The notes: generated from the letters alone by a model not told the origin. A DNA stretch of 64,000 nt from Whitmania pigra (GCA_021613335.1 JAJTWR010000049.1:62001-126000); one strand, 5' to 3'. Counted from the stretch's first letter, positions 48,470 to 57,824 are shown. A program made the numbers and translations.

Positions 48470-48773
48470 TGGTGCGGACGACGGGACTCGAACCCGTACT
48501 CTCATACGAGAGGCAGATTTTCGTACCACCTCGGCTTTCGCCGCCGTCTTGCGACGTTCGTGGTCTGGACTGTCCCTTCGCCATGGCCAAAAGGGCTTTA
48601 GGCGCCGCCCGTCCAGTCTCTACACCTTCCCCGGCACGGGGGCTTGGCTCGGGATTGGCCTAGGGGATACCCCGTTAGCGTTCCCCGACTTTGAGCGGTT
48701 CTACGCCGCGGATTTCTCCAGCGGGCACTCCAATTCAAAAGTCTGCTGCGTCTACCGATTTCGCCACGTCCGC
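48470..48773 (-). tRNA. tRNA-Leu (anticodon UAA), split by a group I intron
   Basis: On the minus strand the two exons are 48773-48739 (35 nt) and 48521-48470 (52 nt with encoded CCA). The 5' exon starts GCGGACGTGGCG and ends GCAGACTT; the 3' exon starts AAAATCTGC. Joined, the anticodon stem is GCAGA/TCTGC and the loop CTTAAAA with anticodon TAA. The acceptor stem GCGGACG pairs with CGTCCGC, the long variable arm is CTCTCGTATGAGAGT, and the T arm is ACGGG/CCCGT with loop TTCGAGT. It is a class II tRNA as expected for leucine. The intron lies between the first and second anticodon bases, the position used in cyanobacterial and plastid tRNA-Leu(UAA). Confidence 0.92.
48522..48738 (-). ncRNA. 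Group I intron (IC3-like), 217 nt, in tRNA-Leu(UAA)
   Basis: The insert begins after the exon base U and ends with G, as group I introns do. GAGT at intron positions 9-12 pairs with the exon end ACTT, with a U-G pair at the splice site (P1). Core segments CAATCCCGAGCCAAGCC and GGAAGGTGTAGAGACTGGAC followed by GGGCGGC closely match those of the known tRNA-Leu(UAA) introns, and GACAGTCC supplies the partner strand of the 3' core. A CGGC-GAAA-GCCG hairpin with a GNRA loop is near the 3' end. There is no reading frame for a homing endonuclease. It should self-splice. Confidence 0.9.
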
Positions 48774-48840
48774 ATGAGCCCCCTTATACAGATCCGCTGC
48801 GAAATACGAAACATTCATTTATTGCCGATGGCCTTCATCG

Positions 48841-49596
48841 TTACCGCGTCTCTTCGCTCGGTTCACCGCCATGGGAGCGAATCATACCCGATAACTCCAC
48901 AACCACCGCCGCCAACCGATCGGCGTCAGTGCCTCGGCTCACCAGGCTGGCGCCCAAAACGCCCGCGCGAAAATAAGGATAAGAGCCGATCTCGATATCC
49001 GGATAACGCGCTTGTATCGCGCCGAGATCGGCCGCGATCTTCCCTTCGCCCAAACGGCAGATGAGGGTGCGCGACAGCATCGGCGCGCCGCCTTGCAGCC
49101 GGTGGCGGACGCCATCGAACATCGCCCGGCAGATGCTCGGCACCCCGGCCAACACGAAAACATTGCCGATCTGAAACCCCGGCGCCGTCGAGACCGGATT
49201 ATCGATCAAGCTCGCCCCTTGCGGGATTTCCGCCATTTTCAGCCGCGCCTGGTTCAAGTCGCCCGGCGGGTAAAGGTTGGTCAACAGCGCCACCGCTTCT
49301 GGATGGCGGATCAAGGGCACGCCAAAAGCCTTGGCAATGGCGGCGGAGGTGATGTCGTCATGGGTTGGGCCGATGCCGCCCGTGGTGAAAACATATGTCC
49401 AGCGCCGACGCAGATCATTGAGCCCAGCCACGATATCGTCTTCGATATCCGGCACCACCCGCGCTTCCATCAGCCGGATGCCGGTCTCGTTCAGCGCTTG
49501 GGCAAGAAAGGCAAGATTGGTATCCTGGGTGCGACCGGATAAAATCTCATTGCCGATGATCATTAAGGCGGCGGTCCCGGGAATGTTCGACATCAT
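48841..49596 (-). CDS. CinA-like molybdopterin-binding domain protein
   Basis: A 251-residue protein with the MoCF_biosynth (MoaB/Mog-like) domain found at the N-terminus of CinA: LMIIGNEILSGRTQDTNLAF, LAQALNETGI, YVFTTGGIGPTHDDITSAAI and PGFQIGNVFVLAGVPSICRA. It lacks the C-terminal nicotinamide-nucleotide amidase domain, so it is the short form annotated as competence/damage-inducible protein A. Its in vivo role is not settled; a pyrophosphatase activity on NMN-type or ADP-ribose compounds is known for relatives. It is divergent from map. Confidence 0.88.
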   Translation of the reverse strand: MMSNIPGTAALMIIGNEILSGRTQDTNLAFLAQALNETGIRLMEARVVPDIEDDIVAGLNDLRRRWTYVFTTGGIGPTHDDITSAAIAKAFGVPLIRHPEAVALLTNLYPPGDLNQARLKMAEIPQGASLIDNPVSTAPGFQIGNVFVLAGVPSICRAMFDGVRHRLQGGAPMLSRTLICRLGEGKIAADLGAIQARYPDIEIGSYPYFRAGVLGASLVSRGTDADRLAAVVVELSGMIRSHGGEPSEETR

Positions 49597-49780
49597 CTGG
49601 CTTTCCGATCAAAATATCCCATATTTCGTACAATCGCCTGTCCTTGGCAACAGACACCGATCCGGCTTATGGTCGCAGAGATCTCCGAATGGAGAAGCCG
49701 GGGATATGATGCTGCGTCACGATGGCGCAATCAACCGTCAAAGTGCGGCGCGCACTTATCGGAGCAGGAGTTCGTGGAGA

Positions 49781-50590
49781 ATGAGAGAGGCGATGTGGGG
49801 AAACGAGAAGTCGATCAAACTGCACGGGCCGGATGATTTTGCCGCCATGCGCAAGGCCGGCAAACTAGCCGCCGAAACGCTGGATTATCTGGTTCCCTTC
49901 GTTCGCCCTGGCGTCACCACCGGAGCGCTCGATAAGCTGTGCCACGATTTCATCGTCGAGCGCGACGCCATCCCCGCGCCGCTTGGCTATCGGGGGTTTC
50001 CCAAATCCATCTGCACCTCGGTCAATCATGTCGTCTGTCACGGCATTCCCGGCGATCGCCGGCTCGATGAGGGTGATATCGTCAATATCGACGTCACCGT
50101 CATTTTGGACGGTTGGTACGGCGATACCAGCCGTATGTATATGGTCGGCGAACGCGTATCGGCAAAGGCGCGCAAGCTGGTCGACATCACCTACCAGGCC
50201 ATGATGCGCGGCATAGATCAGGTTAAGCCGGGCGCCACGCTCGGCGATATCGGCCATGCCATCCAATCCTACGTTGAAAGCCACCGCTATTCGGTTGTGC
50301 GCGACTTTTGCGGTCATGGGCTAGGCCGCGTCTTCCACGACTTCCCCGCCGTCCCTCATTACGGCAGGAAAGGCGAAGGTCCGGTGGTGCGCGAAGGGAT
50401 GTTCTTTACCATCGAGCCGATGATCAATGCCGGCCGGTGCGATACCATCGTGCTCAAAGACGGGTGGACCGCCGTCACACGCGATAAATCCTTGTCCGCG
50501 CAGTTCGAACATTCCATCGGCGTCACGGCGGACGGGTACGAGATCTTCACTCTTTCACCCCAAGGCCTGCACCATCCTCCCTATGTCTGA
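49781..50590 (+). CDS. map: Methionine aminopeptidase, type I
   Basis: Removes the initiator methionine from nascent proteins. 269 residues from ATG 49781, the family's usual size. Metal ligands are visible: Asp in [14 protein letters not shown], His in [20 protein letters not shown], Glu in [11 protein letters not shown] and Glu-like position near [12 protein letters not shown]. Substrate pocket [20 protein letters not shown] is typical. ATG 49793 is another possible start; the longer frame from 49277 runs through the opposite cinA-like gene and is not real. It overlaps radC by eight bases. Confidence 0.94.
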   Translation: MREAMWGNEKSIKLHGPDDFAAMRKAGKLAAETLDYLVPFVRPGVTTGALDKLCHDFIVERDAIPAPLGYRGFPKSICTSVNHVVCHGIPGDRRLDEGDIVNIDVTVILDGWYGDTSRMYMVGERVSAKARKLVDITYQAMMRGIDQVKPGATLGDIGHAIQSYVESHRYSVVRDFCGHGLGRVFHDFPAVPHYGRKGEGPVVREGMFFTIEPMINAGRCDTIVLKDGWTAVTRDKSLSAQFEHSIGVTADGYEIFTLSPQGLHHPPYV

Positions 50591-51290
50591 GCCTCCATCG
50601 TTTGCCGAAGAAAAGGAAAAGCCTCATTATCATGGCCACCGCGAAAGGTTGCGCCAGCGCTTCCTTACAGCCGGCGCCGATGCTTTGGCCGATTATGAAT
50701 TGCTGGAGCTGGTCTTGTTCGGCGCTTTGCCCCAAGGCGATATCAAGCCTTTGGCCAAACGGCTGATCGAGCGTTTCGGCAGCTTTGCCGATGTCGTCGC
50801 TGCGCCGCCGGAAGCCTTGATGGCGGAAAAAGGCGTCAAGCTGGCCGCTGCCGCCTTGATCAAAACCATCGAGGCCGCCGCCATTCGCCTTGCGCGCGAA
50901 CGCGCGCTCAATCGCCCGGTCATCGCCAACTGGCAAGCCCTGCTGGATTACTGCCGCGCCGCCATGGGCGGCGAAAAAATCGAACTCTTCCGCCTGCTGT
51001 TTCTGGACAAGAAAAATGTTCTCATCGCCGATGAAGTGCAGCAGCGCGGCACAGTCGACAACACCCCGGTTTATCCGCGCGAAGTTGTTAAACGCGCGCT
51101 CGAACTCTCCGCTTCCGCTCTCATCCTGGTGCATAACCATCCCTCCGGCGACCCGGCCCCGTCGAAGGCGGATATCGAGATGACCCGCAACGTTCAGCGC
51201 GCCGCCGCTGCGGTTGGCATCGTGATCCACGATCATCTGATCATCGGGCGGAAATCTACCGCCAGCTTCAAAAGCCTGGGCTTGCTGTAG
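50583..51290 (+). CDS. radC: RadC-family JAB-domain protein
   Basis: A 235-residue RadC protein. The N-terminal UPF0758 helix-hairpin-helix part reads [40 protein letters not shown]. The C-terminal JAB/MPN metal-binding domain has [18 protein letters not shown] (HxHxxxxxxxxD type motif). The old link to recombination repair has been disputed; role unknown. The ATG overlaps the map stop; its 3' end overlaps the convergent cbiD by 23 bases. Confidence 0.93.
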   Translation: MSEPPSFAEEKEKPHYHGHRERLRQRFLTAGADALADYELLELVLFGALPQGDIKPLAKRLIERFGSFADVVAAPPEALMAEKGVKLAAAALIKTIEAAAIRLARERALNRPVIANWQALLDYCRAAMGGEKIELFRLLFLDKKNVLIADEVQQRGTVDNTPVYPREVVKRALELSASALILVHNHPSGDPAPSKADIEMTRNVQRAAAAVGIVIHDHLIIGRKSTASFKSLGLL

Positions 51291-52398
51291 CCGGTCGCCT
51301 GGCAAAACCGGCGCTGCCGATCCGCTGGCCCTGGCGGTCGAACAGCCACAGCGTCACGCCAACATCGCTGCCAGCAAGGATGGCGGCGGCGGTATCGGCG
51401 GCATGGCGGGCAACGATATCGGCAAGCGGCAAAGGCGCCGCTATTTCCAGAGCGTGCAAAGCGGAATTGGCCAGGCGAACGGCCCGCGCCTGTTTTTCGC
51501 TGCCGCCAGCCTCCAGCACGCGTCCTGCCAGCCAGGCGAAATCGACGCTGCCGCGCTTGGAATGCAAATCGAGCAGCCCCTGGCCAAGCTTGGTCATTTT
51601 GGCAAAACCGCCTGCTAGCGTCAGATGCGGAACCGGGTGGCGGCGCAGATATTTCAACACCCCGCCGACGAAATCGCCCATATCGATCAAGGCGGCTTCG
51701 GGCAAGTGCAACATCGCTTGCGCTGCGCGTTGCGATGTGTCGCCGGTACTGGCCAGCAAATGGGGTAGATTGGCGGCGCGGGCGACATCGATTCCGCGTT
51801 GGATGGAATGAATCCACGCCGCGCAAGAATAGGGTATGACAATGCCGGTCGTCCCCAGGATCGACAAGCCGCCGACAATGCCAAGGCGCGGGTTGAGCGT
51901 GCGCCGGGCAAGGTTGAGGCCGGCGGTGACGGCGATTTCGACGGCAAGATCGCCGCCGCCGCCGCCGATTTCGGCTCTGGCTTCGGCCAGCGCTGCGGCG
52001 ATCATCCGGCGCGGGACGGGGTTGATGGCCGGCTCGCCCACCGGCAAGGGCAAACCCGGGCGGGTCACGATGCCAACGCCCGGACCGGCGACAAAGCGCA
52101 AACCGCCGCCTGGCGAACCAGGGGTCAAACGCGCGACGATCTCGGCGCCGTGGGTAACGTCGGGATCGTCGCCGGCATCCTTGATGACGCTGGCAAAAAC
52201 GCTTATGCCGTCGGTTCCAGAGCGCGCCAGAGCGAAAGCCGGGCGCTGCCCGCCCGGCAGGGGGATGGTTACCGGGTCGGGAAGCGGGTGGCCGTGCAAC
52301 CCGTAATAGGCGGCTTTGGCGGCGGCGGCGGCGCAGCTGCCGGTCGTCCAGCCGGGTCGCAACGGTCGCGCCGGCAGATCGGATGAGTCGCTCCTCAT
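51268..52398 (-). CDS. cbiD: CbiD, cobalt-precorrin-5B (C1)-methyltransferase
   Basis: Methylates C1 of the corrin ring in B12 synthesis; it is named from the oxygen-independent route. 376 residues from ATG 52398, starting [20 protein letters not shown], the CbiD signature. Further parts: [40 protein letters not shown] and [20 protein letters not shown]. The longer frame to 52575 would overlap the divergent cobA. It faces cobA-cobB across a 78-base spacer that holds no room for a cobalamin riboswitch. Confidence 0.92.
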   Translation of the reverse strand: MRSDSSDLPARPLRPGWTTGSCAAAAAKAAYYGLHGHPLPDPVTIPLPGGQRPAFALARSGTDGISVFASVIKDAGDDPDVTHGAEIVARLTPGSPGGGLRFVAGPGVGIVTRPGLPLPVGEPAINPVPRRMIAAALAEARAEIGGGGGDLAVEIAVTAGLNLARRTLNPRLGIVGGLSILGTTGIVIPYSCAAWIHSIQRGIDVARAANLPHLLASTGDTSQRAAQAMLHLPEAALIDMGDFVGGVLKYLRRHPVPHLTLAGGFAKMTKLGQGLLDLHSKRGSVDFAWLAGRVLEAGGSEKQARAVRLANSALHALEIAAPLPLADIVARHAADTAAAILAGSDVGVTLWLFDRQGQRIGSAGFARRPATASPGF

Positions 52399-52476
52399 GA
52401 TGGCTTTGCATAGCGTGAAAAGCGGGTGCAGGTCACGCGCGATCGGGGAAAAAGGGAAAAGAGAAGGGGAAAAGCC

Positions 52477-53271
52477 GTGAGTGAGCTTAGCGACGATATC
52501 ACCCCGCCCATGCAACCAGGCGAGGTTTGGCTGGTTGGGGCCGGGCCGGGCGATCCGGGTTTGCTGACCTTGCATGCTGTCAATGCGCTAAAACAAGCCG
52601 AGGTGGTCGTTTATGACGCGCTGGTTGGCGAACGCATCTTGGCATTGGCCCGGCCCCAGGCAATACGAGACTATGCCGGCAAGCGCGGCGGCCGGCCTTC
52701 GCCAACCCAGGAGAACATCACCAGCCGGTTGATTGCGCTGGCTCAGGCGGGCAAACGAGTGTTGCGGCTCAAGGGCGGCGACCCCTTCGTGTTTGGCCGC
52801 GGCGGAGAGGAGGCGGCGGAGCTGGCGGTAGCCGGCATTACGGTTCGGGTGGTCCCGGGAATTACGGCTGGCCTTGGCGGGTTGGGGCTGGCGGGCATTC
52901 CGGCAACGACGCGCTGGACCAATCAGGCGATCGTTCTGGCGACCGGTCAAGGTGCCGCCGATGGCTATGCCGAGCCGGATTGGCCGAAACTGGCGGCGCT
53001 GGGGATACCGATCGTTCTCTATATGGCGATCAGAACCTTGCCGGAGATCGTTGCCGGATTGCGAGCGGGCGGCGCGGCGGATGACACGCCGGTAGCCGTA
53101 CTCTCTCATGCCTCGCTGCCCAGTCAGAAGCTGATCTTGTCGCGCCTGGACCGGGTGATCGCCGAGCTCGAGCGGCAAGAGGCGGCAACGCCGGCGATCG
53201 TTGCCATCGGGTCGATCGTCGAGATGCGCGCCAGGCTGCTACCCGCCTTGCGCTTGGGGTTGTGGCCGTGA
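52477..53271 (+). CDS. cobA: CobA, uroporphyrinogen-III C-methyltransferase
   Basis: SUMT enzyme making precorrin-2, the entry to corrin and sirohaem. 264 residues from the GTG at 52477, with AAGGGG upstream. Motifs: VWLVGAGPGDPGLLTLHAVN, VVVYDALVGERIL, RLKGGDPFVFGRGGEEAAEL and VVPGITAGLGGLGLAGIPAT. The P-loop-like GPGDP and GGDPFVFGRGGEE are standard. It overlaps cobB (GTGA) and is divergent from cbiD. Confidence 0.95.
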   Translation: MSELSDDITPPMQPGEVWLVGAGPGDPGLLTLHAVNALKQAEVVVYDALVGERILALARPQAIRDYAGKRGGRPSPTQENITSRLIALAQAGKRVLRLKGGDPFVFGRGGEEAAELAVAGITVRVVPGITAGLGGLGLAGIPATTRWTNQAIVLATGQGAADGYAEPDWPKLAALGIPIVLYMAIRTLPEIVAGLRAGGAADDTPVAVLSHASLPSQKLILSRLDRVIAELERQEAATPAIVAIGSIVEMRARLLPALRLGLWP

Positions 53272-54599
53272 GCGCGCCGGGATTGCTGATTGCAGCGCCA
53301 TGCTCAAGCGCGGGCAAAACCACGGTCACTTTGGGGTTGCTGGTGGCCTTGCAAGCAAGCGGCGTGCGGGTGGCGGCGGCAAAATGCGGGCCGGATTACA
53401 TCGACCCGGCTTTTCACGCGGCGGCGACCGGACGGGCGGGGGTGAATCTGGACAGTTGGGCGATGGCAAGCGATATGATTTGCCATTTGGCGGCGGAGCA
53501 GGGACGAGGCGCCGATCTGATCTTGGCCGAAGCGCTGATGGGGCTGTTCGACGGGGTGGCGGGAGCGGTGGGGGCGACCGGCGCTAGCGCCGATATCGCC
53601 GCGCTGACCGGCTGGCCGGTGGTGTTGGTGCAGGATGTGTCTGGCCAGTCGCAAACGGCAGCGGCGCTGGCCTTGGGCTGCAAGCTGTTCGATCGGCGCA
53701 TTCATCTGGCCGGGGTGATCCTCAATCGCGTGGCAAGCGACAATCACCGCCGCCAAATCTCCGCGGCCCTGAGCGATATTGGTCTGCCGGTGCTGGGCGC
53801 TTTGCCGCGCAATGCCGAATTGACCTTGCCAGAGCGCCATCTGGGTCTGGTGCAGGCGCGAGAGCGGGCCGATCTGGCAGGCTGGCTGGCGCATTTGGGC
53901 GAATGGGTCGGGCGGCACGTCGATCTGGCGGCGCTGCGGTCGCTGGCTGCCAGCCATGCTTTGAGCGGCAATGGCGGGGTTGTCTGGCTGCCGCCTCCTG
54001 GGCAACGCATTGCGCTTGCCGACGATGCCGCTTTTTCCTTTACCTATCCGCATCTTTTAGCCGGTTGGCGGCGGGCGGGGGCGGAAATCGCGCTTTTCTC
54101 TCCGCTGGAAGATCAGGCGCCGCGCGAGGATTGCGATGCGTGCTGGCTGCCTGGCGGTTATCCTGAATTGCATGCCGGCCGGTTGGCAAGGTGCCAGCGC
54201 TTTTTGGCCGGCTTGCGTCATTTTTCCGCCGATCGCCCGGTTCATGGGGAATGTGGCGGCTATATGGTGCTGGGGCAAGGGCTGGTCGATGCCAACGGCC
54301 AGCGCCATGCCATGGCCGGATTGCTGCCGATGGCAACCAGCTTTGCCCGGCGGCGGCGGCATCTTGGCTACCGCCGGCTGGAGCTGACCGCTGGCAGTGC
54401 GTTGGGGCCGGTTGGCAGGGTATGGCGCGGGCATGAGTTTCATTATGCCAGCCTGATTGAGGCCGAGGACAGAACCGCGTTGGGAATGGCGTGGGATGCC
54501 GCCGGGCAGGCTCTGGGGCCAACGGGTCATGTGTGCGGGCAGGTCAGCGGCAGTTTTTTCCATCTGATTGCCCCAGAAGCGGCGGCATCGGCGGGATAG
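53268..54599 (+). CDS. cobB: CobB/CbiA, cobyrinic acid a,c-diamide synthase
   Basis: ATP- and glutamine-dependent amidation of the a and c side chains of (hydrogeno)cobyrinic acid. 443 residues. The N-terminal domain has the P-loop LLIAAPCSSAGKTTVTLGLL and the segment AAKCGPDYIDPAFHAAATGR; the C-terminal glutamine amidotransferase domain has WLPGGYPELHAG and HGECGGYMVLGQGLVDANG with the active-site Cys, and GHEFHYASL with the His. GTG 53268 overlaps the cobA stop; GTG 53262 is also possible. The product would be the substrate of the CobNST chelatase if the aerobic route is used. Confidence 0.94.
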   Translation: MSAPGLLIAAPCSSAGKTTVTLGLLVALQASGVRVAAAKCGPDYIDPAFHAAATGRAGVNLDSWAMASDMICHLAAEQGRGADLILAEALMGLFDGVAGAVGATGASADIAALTGWPVVLVQDVSGQSQTAAALALGCKLFDRRIHLAGVILNRVASDNHRRQISAALSDIGLPVLGALPRNAELTLPERHLGLVQARERADLAGWLAHLGEWVGRHVDLAALRSLAASHALSGNGGVVWLPPPGQRIALADDAAFSFTYPHLLAGWRRAGAEIALFSPLEDQAPREDCDACWLPGGYPELHAGRLARCQRFLAGLRHFSADRPVHGECGGYMVLGQGLVDANGQRHAMAGLLPMATSFARRRRHLGYRRLELTAGSALGPVGRVWRGHEFHYASLIEAEDRTALGMAWDAAGQALGPTGHVCGQVSGSFFHLIAPEAAASAG

Positions 54600-54606
54600 A
54601 CGCTGT

Positions 54607-55821
54607 TTATCCGCCGGTCAGCCGTGCGATCAGGGCGATCTGGCGGGGCAGATTGACCCGCAAACTACACCTGGCCTCGACCGTGGCGCGGGCGGCGGCG
54701 CGCAAGGGCGTATAGCGGCCATCGAGGTTGGCCAGCGCTTCAGCGGCCCGTTCGGCAATTTCTTGTGGATTGAAGAAATCGACCAGCAGTCCGTTCTTGC
54801 CATGTTCGATGAATTCCTGCACTGGCGGCGAGGCGGAAGCGACGAGGATACAGCCAGCTGACATGGCTTCCATCGCCGACCAGGACAGTACGAAAGGCCG
54901 GGTCAAATAGACATGTACGCCGGAAATCTGTAATAAAGACAGATAACGGCTATAGGGGATTTTGCCAAGAAAATGCACGCGACTGCGGTCGAAATCGACC
55001 TCGTCCAGCATTACCTCTCGCCAGCATCGGCCATTGGCCGGTTTGCCGCCATAGCTGGTTTCGTCACCGCCGACCACCGCCACCTGCGCCTTGGGGCGGC
55101 GATGCAGCAATTCCGGCAAAGCCCGGATGAAAGAGGGAAAACCGCGATACGGCTCCAGGTTGCGCGATACATAAGTCACAACTTCATCGGCCGCGGTCAA
55201 TGTTCGACCGTCGGGCAAGGAAAAGGTTGCGGCTGGATTGGGGCAAACGATATCAGTATCGATGCCATCGAAGATGATATCGATTTTATCGCGATAGACG
55301 GCGGGAAACTGGCTGCGCTGCCATTCAGTCGGGCTGTAGCCGTAATCGCAGACATCGGCGGCGAGAAGATGCAGGGCGTTGTGGGCGCGCAAACGGCAGA
55401 TATTGTCCAGAGACACCGAAGCTTTCGGGTCGAACAGCGCATCGGCCCCTCGACCGTGGTAAAAAAACTCACAATAATGCAAGAGCGGCGTGTGCGGAAA
55501 CAAGTCTTTCATGAACAAGGATTCGCCCCAGCCGGGATGGGCGATGACGATGTCAGGCTTGAAACCTTCCTTTACCAACTCCTGGCAGGCGCGCAAAGCC
55601 GCCTGTCCAAAGAGAATTCCTTGCTCTAATGGCAGAATGTAATGATGAATACCCGGTGTTGCGTCCCGATGGGGTTTATAGAGCAGCTTGCGGATATTCG
55701 GCAGTTTCATCTCTTCTCGCTTGGTCCCGAAGACCACCTTGTGGTTCGGATTGGCGGCAAAGTAACTCGCAAGATGTTTGAACTGACCCGGCATGTTTTG
55801 GTGAAGGAAAAGAAAATTCAT
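54607..55821 (-). CDS. Glycosyltransferase family 4-like protein
   Basis: A GT-B fold glycosyltransferase of 404 residues from ATG 55821 (a longer frame adds eight residues). The N-terminal part begins MNFLFLHQNMPGQFKHLASY, a form seen in GT4 proteins that lack a signal. The C-terminal donor domain shows EVVTYVSRNLEPYRGFPSFI, VVGGDETSYGG and PFVLSWSAMEAMSAGCILVA with GKNGLLVDFFNPQEIAERAA. Donor and acceptor are unknown. It is divergent from the AsmA-like gene at 55928. Confidence 0.88.
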   Translation of the reverse strand: MNFLFLHQNMPGQFKHLASYFAANPNHKVVFGTKREEMKLPNIRKLLYKPHRDATPGIHHYILPLEQGILFGQAALRACQELVKEGFKPDIVIAHPGWGESLFMKDLFPHTPLLHYCEFFYHGRGADALFDPKASVSLDNICRLRAHNALHLLAADVCDYGYSPTEWQRSQFPAVYRDKIDIIFDGIDTDIVCPNPAATFSLPDGRTLTAADEVVTYVSRNLEPYRGFPSFIRALPELLHRRPKAQVAVVGGDETSYGGKPANGRCWREVMLDEVDFDRSRVHFLGKIPYSRYLSLLQISGVHVYLTRPFVLSWSAMEAMSAGCILVASASPPVQEFIEHGKNGLLVDFFNPQEIAERAAEALANLDGRYTPLRAAARATVEARCSLRVNLPRQIALIARLTGG

Positions 55822-55927
55822 CGAAATACAGGATCCCCGTCGCAAAACTTGGCGAGATCATTCATGTTTTTGCATCGAACGCAAGGTTTCTGCGGCCAAA
55901 GAGCGTATTTCAACCGAAGGCGCCGCA

Positions 55928-57430
55928 ATGTCGCCGATTGATGGCTCTCATGCCAGGAACATCCGTCGCAATGTCTGGCTCGCCGGCTTGCTGTCTTTGC
56001 TTGCCCTGGTTGGCTGCTACGTTGCCGTTATCGTTTGGCTGGAAGGGCGGGCGGCGGCAACGTTCGATCGTTTTTTAGCCCGCTTGCCCGACGATTTCCA
56101 TGCCGAGCGGGGAAAGTTGCGCTTCAATCCCTGGTCGCAGCGTTTGGAGATATCGTCGCTTGCGATCGAGGGGCCGGCGGGTCAACGTTACGCGGCAAGC
56201 CGGATCGTAGCCGATATTTCCTATCGCCCGGATCTCGACGCGGCGATCGCCATTCTGTCTGGCAAGCGACCGCCCCCGCCTTCCGGGACTGTGGAAAAAA
56301 TCTTGCGGTATCTCAGCGCGCATCAGGTGTCGATCCGCCAGAAGGATATATCGGTGCAATGGAGCTATGGCGAACTTACTGAATTGGCGCTTGACTTGGC
56401 GCTTTTGGCGCCTTTCACCACCGGCTCCTTGTCCTCGACGGAGCAGATCGTCCGCCAGATCGATGCTGTGAACGTCGCCCGCCTGACGCTGATCGGCTTG
56501 CATGCCACGCAAGCAGAGATGCGTTGGACGCTGAATCGGCTGACGTTGAACGAGCTGCGCGCTGGCACGGCGCAAGATCTGGCTGCGGTTTCCCTGGACA
56601 ATTCGCAGCAGGGGGGCGTGGGAAAACTGACCGCGTCGAAAATATGGCTTACGCCGCTTGTCCGGGCAGCGATTACCGACGTGGCGTTCGGATTGGTCGC
56701 CGAGACAGTGCGCCTGGACGATCTGGTCCTCCCGACGGCAGAGGGGCGGTTTGTCAAGCTGGGATGCTTGCGACTCAGCAGTTTTCAGCCATTGGGCGAG
56801 GTAGCGTTGGCAAGCTCGGCCATTGTCGAAGGGTTGAGCCTCACGACGCTCGATCTGCCATGGCCTGAACTGACGAGCTTGCTGGAGCGGATCGGATACC
56901 GCCGACTTAGCGTCAAGGGCGTCTGGCATCAGCAATGGCAGCCCGAAACCCGGGAACTGGCGTTGCAAACAGCGCAAGTGGAAGTCGGCGCGATGGGGCG
57001 GGCGAACTTGTCCTTGCGCCTGAGCCAGGTTGACGCGGAGATTTTGAAGATGGGGCCGCTCCTGCCGGTCGACAAGCTGCTCGGCTTGCTGGCGAGCGCT
57101 CAATTGACGTCGGTGCAGCTGGATGTGAGCGATATGGGGTTGACCTCCCGGCTGATAGAGGATCAGGCGGCCAAGCGCGGTCTGACCTTGATGGCGACGC
57201 GCGCCCGGTTGATGGAGGGTTTGACCGCGTGGTTGCAGGTCAACCGGTACCATGATCCGTTTGAGCCGGTGCTGGACGGCATCGACGCCTTTTTGCGTCA
57301 GCCAGGCCAGCTTACCGTGACGGCGACCGCCAGACAGCCGATAACGCTGCCGCTGCTGATGGAGGCGCTGATGTCATCGCCGCTCGAGCTTGCGCGGTTG
57401 TTCGAGATGTCGGCGAAGTATCGCCCCTGA
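55928..57430 (+). CDS. Membrane-anchored periplasmic protein, unknown function
   Basis: A 500-residue protein with one N-terminal membrane helix (LAGLLSLLALVGCYVAVIVW) and a long periplasmic part. The rest alternates strands in a way seen in AsmA/YdgA-type proteins: FHAERGKLRFNPWSQRLEIS, SLAIEGPAGQRYAASRIVAD, and further beta-rich stretches, with helical parts near the end. I cannot assign it to a family with certainty. It may act in envelope upkeep. It is convergent with the small lipoprotein gene at 57824. Confidence 0.75.
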   Translation: MSPIDGSHARNIRRNVWLAGLLSLLALVGCYVAVIVWLEGRAAATFDRFLARLPDDFHAERGKLRFNPWSQRLEISSLAIEGPAGQRYAASRIVADISYRPDLDAAIAILSGKRPPPPSGTVEKILRYLSAHQVSIRQKDISVQWSYGELTELALDLALLAPFTTGSLSSTEQIVRQIDAVNVARLTLIGLHATQAEMRWTLNRLTLNELRAGTAQDLAAVSLDNSQQGGVGKLTASKIWLTPLVRAAITDVAFGLVAETVRLDDLVLPTAEGRFVKLGCLRLSSFQPLGEVALASSAIVEGLSLTTLDLPWPELTSLLERIGYRRLSVKGVWHQQWQPETRELALQTAQVEVGAMGRANLSLRLSQVDAEILKMGPLLPVDKLLGLLASAQLTSVQLDVSDMGLTSRLIEDQAAKRGLTLMATRARLMEGLTAWLQVNRYHDPFEPVLDGIDAFLRQPGQLTVTATARQPITLPLLMEALMSSPLELARLFEMSAKYRP

Positions 57431-57434
57431 CCGG

Positions 57435-57824
57435 TCAATGGCGCCAGCCATAGTTTTTCGTCCGCACCTGATCATAACAATAATCGTCGCGCCGGCCGGG
57501 GGTGTTCATACATTCGTGATAGGCGTTGTTAGAGCGGATTCCGTCGGGAGGGGACGGCGCGCGCCAGCCGTAATTTCCCGTTCGCACCTGATCGTAACAA
57601 TAATCGTCGCGCCGGCCGCGAGTGCTCATACATTCACCATAGCCGCGGCTGGAGCGAACCCCATCGAAACGCGGATAACTATTGTAGGGATAGGGATCGT
57701 AGGAGCTGAAGGGACCGTAGCCACGGTGGGATGGGCGATCGTAATAATTGCCATCGTTGACGGCGCAGCCGCCAAGCGATAAGACGGCAATCGCGATGCC
57801 GAACAGGGACGTGAAACGTTTCAT
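57435..57824 (-). CDS. Small lipoprotein with a duplicated cysteine/tyrosine-rich motif
   Basis: A 129-residue lipoprotein: signal peptide FTSLFGIAIAVLSLGG with lipobox LGGC (Cys20 lipidated). The mature part is rich in Tyr, Gly, Arg and Asp. A unit of about 37 residues is present twice: GRRDDYCYDQVRTGNYGWRA and GRRDDYCYDQVRTKNYGWRH, each preceded by an ECMS/ECMN cysteine. The paired cysteines could form disulfides in the periplasm. No known domain. Orientation puts it convergent with the gene at 55928. Confidence 0.8.
   Translation of the reverse strand: MKRFTSLFGIAIAVLSLGGCAVNDGNYYDRPSHRGYGPFSSYDPYPYNSYPRFDGVRSSRGYGECMSTRGRRDDYCYDQVRTGNYGWRAPSPPDGIRSNNAYHECMNTPGRRDDYCYDQVRTKNYGWRH

Noticed and set aside
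48264..49064. Plus-strand frame of 266 codons across 48.3-49.1 kb
   Set aside because: It runs antisense through tRNA-Leu and its intron and into the cinA-like gene. The DGTRTRTLIREADF-like string is a known by-product of translating the complement of a tRNA.
52399..52476. Cobalamin riboswitch between cbiD and cobA
   Set aside because: The spacer is only 78 bases and lacks a B12-box-like stretch; a riboswitch needs about 200.
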